Shown here one piece after another: positions 57,986-64,000 of a stretch of DNA of 64,000 bases. The notes under the pieces were generated by a model. It searched no databases. It worked only from the letters and a program-made list of their open reading frames with translations, and was not told the origin of the DNA. Source of the stretch: Rhabditoides inermis (taxonomy: Eukaryota > Nematoda > Chromadorea > Rhabditida > Rhabditidae). Within the stretch, counting starts at the first letter, position 1. Each line of letters opens with the position of its first letter. The translations under genes were made by a program, and so were the position numbers. The stretch lies in assembly GCA_963966185.1 (NCBI GenBank), contig CAWZYM010000016.1, positions 135,001 to 199,000 of the forward strand. The letters are read 5' to 3'.

Positions 57986-58455
57986 CGATGATGAAGCGGA
58001 ACTCGCCGACCTCTTCCAGAAGCTCCAGTACCTCGCCAAGAAGCAGGACAGCCAGGAGAAGTCATATGCCGCTGCTGCTGCCGCCGCCCCGCCTGTGTCG
58101 CTGGCCCCTATCTCGGCCCTCGACCCGGACAACGTGGCTGTCGTGCTCTCTCGAGTGCCGCGCGATGCCGACTATGACAAGGTTGTGAACTCGGGAGAAC
58201 GTGAGAAAGAGCGTGTGAACGAAGGACGTGACTCTCGACTCGTTTTCGTTGCACGTCCGGAAGAAGAAAACGAAACGGAAGACTCGCTGCTGGCTGTTGT
58301 ACATGCTGCCCTCGAAGATGCCGGACTGCCCAAGGACAATATCACCAAGGCTGCCCGCTACCCTGTCGCAAAGGATCCGAAGAAGAGTGGTGCTCGCCCT
58401 GTGAAGATCTACCTACGCGATGACGTCACTCCGGAGAGACGGGGATCTACTCTAC
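57986..58455 (+). pseudogene. LINE ORF1-like (RNA-binding) fragment fused to a GAA repeat
   Basis: A frame after a stop at about 57,982 reads DEAELADLFQKLQYLAKKQD, an Ala run, then VAVVLSRVPRDADYDKVV, LVFVARPEEENETEDSLL and ARYPVAKDPKKSGARPVKIY. The order coiled-coil-like start, 'VV..G/R.PE...D' and 'R....K..ARPVK..L' resembles the RRM-like ORF1 proteins of nematode CR1/L1-type LINEs. The frame then runs straight into the (GAA)n tract. The family call is an inference from motif resemblance. Confidence 0.55.
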
Positions 58456-58456
58456 T

Positions 58457-59252
58457 AGAAGAAGAAGAAGAAGAAGAAGAAGAAGAAGAAGAAGAAGAAG
58501 AAGAAGAAGAAGAAGAAGAAGAAGAAGAAGAAGAAGAAGAAGAAGAAGAAGAAGAAGAAGAAGAAGAAGAAGAAGAAGAAGAAGAAGAAGAAGAAGAAGA
58601 AGAAGAAGAAGAAGAAGAAGAAGAAGAAGAAGAAGAGAAGAAGAAGAAGAAGAAGAAGAAGAAGAAGAAGAAGAAGAAGAGAAGAAGAAGAAGAAGAAGA
58701 AGAAGAAGAAGAAGAAGAAGAAGAAGAAGAAGAAGAAGAAGAAGAAGAAGAGAAGAAGAAGAAGAAGAAGAAGAAGAAGAAGAAGAAGAAGAAGAAGAAG
58801 AAGAAGAAGAAGAAGAAGGAAGAAGAAGAAGAAGAAGAAGAAGAAGAAGAAGAAGAAGAAGAAGAAGAAAAGAAGAAGAGAAGAAGAAGAAGAAGAAGAA
58901 GAAGAAGAAGAAGAAGAAGAAGAAGAAGAAGAAGAAGAAGAAGAAGAAGAAGAGAAGAAGAAGAAGAAGAAGAAGAAGAAGAAGAAGAAGAAGAAGAAGA
59001 AGAAGAGAAGAAGAAGAAGAAGAAGAAGAAGAAGAAGAAGAAGAAGAAGAAGAAGAAGAAGAAGAAGAAGAAGAAGAAGAAGAAGAAGAAGAAGAAGAAG
59101 AAGAAGAAGAAGAAGAGAAGAAGAAGAAGAAGAAGAAGAAGAAGAAGAAGAAGAAGAAGAAGAAGAAGAAGAGAAGAAGAAGAAGAAGAAGAAGAAGAAG
59201 AAGAAGAAGAAGAAGAAGAAGAAGAAGAAGAAGAAGAAGAAGAAGAAGAAGA
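58457..59252. repeat. Expanded (GAA)n triplet tract, about 800 bp
   Basis: Nearly continuous (GAA)n, broken by AGAGAAG or GGAAG interruptions at about 58,636, 58,680, 58,751, 58,818, 58,869, 58,953, 59,006, 59,116 and 59,172. These shift the frame between Glu, Lys and Arg runs, so the 300-400 aa open frames are artefacts. Confidence 0.98.
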
Positions 59253-60385
59253 TCCCAGCACACAGATGCAAACCGCGTCATCTCTTCCCCCGCGGCGCCG
59301 CACATGCATCGTGCCAGCTGATACACGGCACATTCCTCTGCTCACACAACGTTCGCACGATTCTAGAATCTTCTCTAAACCACATCCATCCAGACATCGA
59401 CGCGCATCCCACTCGGCGAGGACACGCAGTCGAACCAGCGCAATCCGCGCAACACAGTCTACATCCATCGCCCACAGCGATTGGCGAGTGTGTGCACGAT
59501 TGATCCGAAGATCGCAGCAGCGCCGCTCACTACTGCCAATGTTCAACGGCAAGAAGGCGACGGACGAGTGGACCGAGAGCGAGTGTCATGTGGAGACTGT
59601 CGTCGCGGGAGCCGGGCAGGGTCGAGGAGTCGGAAAGAAGCGCCGCGCCAATCGCAGACCCGCCAAGCCCAAGCGCCAACGGGGCGTGAGTGATTTTTTC
59701 GTGTCCCCACTCGATTCGCCGTCGCACGTTCAGATGAGCGTGGAGGTGAGCGACGAGCTGCTCGAATACTACCACTCAGTCGATCCATCGCTCAAGGGTC
59801 GCGAAGCTGGCCGACACGCGGTTGAACATGAAGCGGAAACACCGCTACGCCCAGAACACAAAGAAACACGCGTGGAGGAACGCCGGATTCACGTGTCTCG
59901 ACTACCGATATCTCAGACGCCAGCTCGACCACACCTTCCGACAGATCAACTCTGCCCGCGTCACTCAAGTGGACAAGATAGGTGAGGCGACGGCGCGCTT
60001 CAACCACCACTAGCACCACCACTACCACTACCACAACAAATCAACGCTGGCTTTCAGTGCTCCAGACCGACCTGTTGGAGGACATGGCCCAATTAACGTT
60101 TTATTTAACAGACACACTTTCTAGGCGATGCGCGGTGCGACTTCGAGCTGGTGATGCGGCACGTGGCGGCTATGCTCCGCATCGCCGCGCGACAGGTGCA
60201 GGTGCGCAAGAGAGCGCCGACGTGCTTTGGGCAAGTTCGATCGCGTCGCGGGCGCCGTCTACGCCACCATCGGAGAGGTGAATCGGAGAGACACCGGGAG
60301 GAGACACTCATCTCGTCTCTCTAGGACCGACCGATCTACTCCTACATCGGCCAGCGAGCGCACTAAGAAGACGCACTCGTCGACG
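59253..60385 (+). pseudogene. Partial duplicate of the unrecognised gene at 42.5-44.7 kb
   Basis: 59,253-59,795 matches 42,487-43,035 at high identity, starting at GATCCCAGCACAC right after the GAA tract. 60,115-60,385 matches 44,455-44,720. The 1.4 kb between these points in the first copy is replaced here by about 320 bp that reads KLADTRLNMKRKHRYAQNTK and NAGFTCLDYRYLRRQLDHTF. Compared with the first copy, some frames are better here (MFNGKKATDEWTESECHVET runs into KKRRANRRPAKPKRQRGVSD without a stop) and others worse (a missing base near 60,140). Confidence 0.7.
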
Positions 60386-61112
60386 CCGCTTTAAACCAAC
60401 TACTCGTCACTGCTCACCCCGTCCGCCTCAACATCTCCCACCTTCCCACCCGCCACACAGACATACACACGCAATCACTGACAAGTAGTTTCTTTTTTCA
60501 TTCACCGTATAGCCCCCGTCGCTAGTTCTCCTGCATTACCGCATCTCACGATGACGATAGCTCCGCTTCAATTTCGCTGACGACATACATAAACACATTC
60601 TGGCAATACATTCAACATGGCGTTTGAAATAAGAGTCTGCACACTTCCGAAATAAAACAAAACCTTAATAAACACCCACCTCGAGTCAGAAGGATCCGTG
60701 CGCTAGAAGTTGCCAGCCAGACCCTCCAATATTTTACCTTCTGTGAATGTTTTCAGCAAACTATGGAAATAAAAAACTTTAATTGAGAGACGATTGAAAA
60801 TATAGAGACGAAAACACAATAGCCACGAACAAGGAACAACAAAATTTCATTAAAATATCCTACTCATTACGAGTATGGAGGATCCTTTAGAGATATTTTT
60901 GTACCATGTCAGTTACTTGAAAGTTTCAGCAAACGATACATGATACAAACAGCTTTATTAGGAGACAAAAAAGTAATGCAGACAGCAGATATTCAGTGAA
61001 CAATGCGTAATCACATACAGTGAACGATGAAACATCATTTAATACTACTCTACTAGTCAAAATGGAGACGACTTTGAGAGAGGAGAGATGAACGCGACGT
61101 GGGCAGACCAGC
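60386..61112. other. Intergenic
   Basis: No exon or repeat recognised. Downstream of the PARG-like stop codon on the minus strand. Confidence 0.5.
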
Positions 61113-61626
61113 TCACTCGGGTGCGTCCTCGCCCTTCTTCTCCTGATCCTCCACCGCAGCCAGCTTCTCGGCCATCAGGTCCTCCAGACGGTGTTCCATG
61201 TACGCGACCACCTCCTAGCGCCGGACGTGAAAGTAGCATATATAAACGAGGATGAGTGCCAGCAAGTGTCCTGCAACAATCCGCTCTCTCTCTCTCTTTC
61301 TCTCCTCTCCCTCTCCCTCTTTCTCACCCGATGATATGACACGAACTTCTGCACGACGGTGTAGATGCGGTCGAGGTTCTGGAAGACGCTGCCGGGGAGC
61401 TGTTCTCCGACGGGGCAGATGATGAGCGGCCGGCCGGCCTGCGTAGCGGCGAGCAGCTGCAGCATTACTGAAACCCAGCCATCTCTCCTGATCGCCCCTT
61501 TCCGACTCACCCTTCAGCTGCTTGTCGCCGCCGAACACTCCGCAACCCCACAGACCGGACGCGATCAAAGACGACTCGTGTGTGGAAGAGAAGTTGATGT
61601 ACGCCTCAAAACCGACCTTTCCGGAT

Positions 61627-61679
<53 letters not shown>

Positions 61680-61935
61680 AGAGAGAAGAGAGAAAGAGAG
61701 AGGAGAGAGGAGAGAGAGAGAGAGAGAGAGAGAGCGCGCGACCTTGCACAACTCCCGATAGATGCCGGCCTCCTCGAACTGGCTGTCGACGCGCCCGCGC
61801 CGGTTCGGGCCGGTGCGTCCGTACCCGCGGTAGCCGGAGTGCCTCCGCGCACCCACCACTATCACCACCTCATGGTCCTTCATGGCGTCTCACGCCACCA
61901 CGCAGTCGGGCGCGCACAGGAAGAGCACCCCTTCC
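61113..61935 (-). CDS. Poly(ADP-ribose) glycohydrolase-like protein, C-terminal exons, with an in-frame stop
   Basis: Exons in reading order are 61,935-61,743, 61,616-61,511, 61,467-61,328 and 61,214-61,113 (TGA). Signatures are EGVLFLCAPDCVVA, matching the segment after the catalytic QEE, then VVIVVGARRHSGYRGYGRTG (family 'GxExxSxYTGY'). These are followed by GIYRELCK, SGLWGCGVFGGDKQLK (the family's TGNWGCGAFGGD) and LQLLAATQAGRPL. The C-terminal exon is helical and charged (AYMEHRLEDLMAEKLAAVED). The enzyme would remove poly(ADP-ribose) chains in DNA-damage responses. The GGG...QE half of the active site is not found in the window. A TGA directly after CVVA (about 61,893) interrupts the first exon, and the usual 'SRLF' is missing there, so it is either a pseudogene or a sequence error. 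Confidence 0.8.
61628..61736. repeat. GA microsatellite in a PARG-like intron
   Basis: (GA)n with AGAGAAGAGA interruptions between two PARG-like exons. A CT tract at 61,284-61,325 lies in the next intron. Confidence 0.95.
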
Positions 61936-61939
61936 TGAA

Positions 61940-62743
61940 CACGATCTCTCTCTTTCTCGCATTCATTCTCTCTGTCTCTTTCTCTCTATCTCTCTCCCAC
62001 TTTCTCTATCTAATAGATTCCGCAAGCGGTTCGCTACCGTAACCCAAATAGCCAAAATCAGCGATCTGACTAGACACCGGCAGATCGATAAACGATCGAT
62101 AACCAACAAGGTGGGTGATCTGCAATAGAGAGGCGCACGCTTCACAAAATGCATTATTAACATGGTTGAGTCAGTCCAGTTAAACTCCTCTCCATTTAAC
62201 CAGTTCTGAAGTGTCGTCGCATAAAAATCTCTCCGTCTTCAGAAAAATCTCTCATGAAACCATGAACATGTGGTCTCGTTGAGAGACAAATGCTATATTT
62301 ATTCTTTATAGTATCCAAAGGTAATTTGCAAGCGATTTGGAGCACTTTAAATTACACAAGATAGTATGCATCAGCGATATCTGATGCATTATAAACGAAT
62401 TATAGAACCACAAACAAATAAAAACATGACATTTTCATCATAAGCGATAACCTTTTAACTGACAAACAGCATTCTCGCGTATCCAAAACCACTGTGATTT
62501 TGAGCACTGGCGATTTCGCTATCGCTCTACATTCAGCGAAAGCGAATCGCTATCGCCGAGCGAAAAAAAGTCTGTCGGAGCCCTATATTTTCTCTTATAC
62601 GACACGATGTATCAATAGCAGTTTTTAAACCTTACTCGAACCGAAAAGTGAGTTTCACCACTCAAATCTCAGCATCCGCGAGAATTTTACTACAATCTCT
62701 CCCCCCGCCCTCCCTATCTATCTATCTCTTCCTCACCTCCCTT

Positions 62744-62801
<58 letters not shown>

Positions 62802-62870
62802 TTCTCTCTTTCTCTCTCTCCATACCGGTGTGCGGCGGCGCCGTAGTAGCCCATGTCCTCTCCCCTCGTG
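61940..62870. other. Region between the PARG-like and phosphatase genes
   Basis: It contains a dispersed repeat fragment (62,182-62,260, shared with 56,145) and a set of GCGAT(T)TCGCTATCGC-like short inverted motifs at 62,505-62,565. A (CT)n tract lies at 62,748-62,820. No exon is supported. Confidence 0.5.
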
Positions 62871-63786
62871 AGTACTGTGAGGAGGAGAAGCAGTACTGCT
62901 GTTCGCCTTGAACAGCCTTGCACCGGTCGGCTGAAAGAGGAGGCGGTGAGAGTGCCGCGCCCACAACTATTCTCGACTCACCTCGCAGCGACAGCAGATC
63001 TTCCCACATCCTGGTCGGTCCCACCTCCAGCTTCTTCATGCTCACCATCGCGAGGAGAAAGGCGCCGGTGCGTCCAATGCCGGCCGAGCAGTGGACGACG
63101 AGAGGTGGGTGGTGACGAGCGCCTCCGCCACCAGCCCAGCCACCACCGACGCATCCGCCGGCACACTCTTGTCCGGCCTAGAATAGAAATGGATAAATTA
63201 TGGAAAGCGTGGTAGGGGGAGAGGGAGAGAGGGAGAAGGGGAGGGGAGAGACTCACCAGCCCCACCAGGAAGAACACGTCGCCGCTGGCCGGGGTGATGC
63301 GAAGGCTGCGGCGGACGACGTCTCCCTGCCGCTGCTCGGCGGTTAGCTCCACCAGAACTGAAATCGTGAGTTTGTCTCCGCCTCATCTATCCGTGTGTGT
63401 GTGAACCATTCATATCCATGCCGTGCCCTTTAGCATGTTTTGTCTTGCGCCAATTATGTCTCAAATCCATTTCCCGCACTATTACATTTCCTGTTTGGAT
63501 TGATCTCGCAGATTTTGATCCGCTGCTGTTTTGCCCCGCCCACTTAGGGCCCCGCCCACTGAAACACTCACCGCCTCCGTGCACCTGCCGCGTGTTCAGT
63601 GTGGTTGGGAAGTAGCGACCGCTCTTGGCCTCTCCCTTCTCCGTAAAATCGCACAGCATGAACACGCGGCGCACACCGCTGCTCGACGATCATCTGCCAC
63701 CACACCGACGCGGTGGACAACATCGGCGCGTGAAAGGAAATCTCATTAGATCCCCGTTTTCACGCGCTTCACCCCTCCCACTCCCC

Positions 63787-63825
<39 letters not shown>

Positions 63826-63988
63826 TGCTACAGTGACCCCGTATACAGTAACAGTACCCCACTTATCTCGGTCGCGATGGCGCGCCTGCCGCTCACGCGC
63901 TCGTACGTGTGCACACGGTTGGCGTGCACAAACGCGTCACCGACGAGCGTCACACGGCTGGCATCCAGACAGGGCACGTCTGAGATTC
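62870..63988 (-). CDS. Protein tyrosine phosphatase domain, partial, frame-disrupted
   Basis: Exons in reading order are 63,988-63,867 (CLDASRVTLVGDAFVHANRV), about 63,745-63,572 (STASVWWQMIVEQ then RRVFMLCDFTEKGEAKSGRY), 63,357-63,257, 63,177-62,982 and 62,930-62,870. The fourth carries PDKSVPADASVVAGLVAEAL and the catalytic P-loop VVHCSAGIGRTGAFL with the nucleophilic Cys and the Arg. The last carries RCKAVQGEQQYCF (the family's conserved 'Q..QY.F' end). The PD of the WPD loop is present. Two one-base frame changes are needed, in the second and fourth exons, and the donor after the first exon is ATAAGT instead of GT. The gene continues beyond the window, so receptor or cytosolic type cannot be told. 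It is a degraded phosphatase or a real one with sequence errors. Confidence 0.85.
63785..63826. repeat. (CT)n microsatellite
   Basis: Pure (CT)n in the intron between the first two phosphatase exons. Confidence 0.9.
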
Positions 63989-64000
63989 CTGTAAAAGAAC

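Noticed and set aside
58095..59552. Long open frames (300-400 aa) of Glu/Lys/Arg or Leu/Ser/Phe
   Set aside because: They are translations of the (GAA)n repeat on both strands; only the first about 120 residues of one plus-strand frame have real protein character.

Overview
This is eukaryotic DNA, almost certainly from a nematode. Genes are split by short (about 45-70 bp) introns ending in TTTTCAG-like acceptors. They include a str-superfamily chemoreceptor, threonine-rich secreted proteins, a nematode C6-domain protein, a PARG-type glycohydrolase and a receptor-type tyrosine phosphatase. About half of the window is transposons, inverted repeats and simple repeats. There is no bacterial-style gene layout and no CRISPR array. 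The species cannot be named from the sequence; a rhabditid or diplogastrid nematode is the best guess.

Layout. 1-15,150: a very large inverted repeat (arms about 7.1 kb or more, still paired at base 1). Each arm carries a Thr-rich secreted-protein gene and a C6-domain gene. The inner arms are nearly identical; the right arm has lost one exon (about 167 bp) and gained a 754-bp insertion. The centre is an 11-bp GC-rich minisatellite that is itself arranged as inverted blocks. 15.6-21.2 kb: minus-strand small secreted-protein genes (two clear tandem paralogues, 149 and 181 aa, plus a third unrelated fragment). 21.7-31.7 kb: one roughly 33-exon plus-strand gene encoding signal peptide, Ser/Thr-rich stalk, C-type-lectin-like and EGF-like modules, about seven hydrophobic segments and a long charged tail. 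Its first intron holds a 155-bp tandem array. 32-36.4 kb: CR1-like LINE copies and a short derivative of a Penelope-like element. 33-44.7 kb: exons of two genes I do not recognise, cut up by repeats. 45.2-51.3 kb: an RTE-type LINE disrupted by a TTAA-flanked TIR element, which contains a Penelope-like RT element, and by a separate 420-bp element with a 10-bp target duplication. 51.3-53 kb: MITE and AT repeats. 53.3-54.9 kb: chemoreceptor gene. 55-60.4 kb: MITEs, a LINE ORF1-like fragment, about 800 bp of (GAA)n and a partial duplicate of the 42-44.7 kb gene. 61.1-64 kb: minus-strand PARG-like and tyrosine-phosphatase genes, both with frame disruptions.

The genes do not form a pathway. The recurring themes are extracellular or surface proteins and dense nested mobile DNA. 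Because several otherwise coherent genes carry single stops or one-base frame changes, residual assembly errors are a serious alternative to pseudogenisation throughout.
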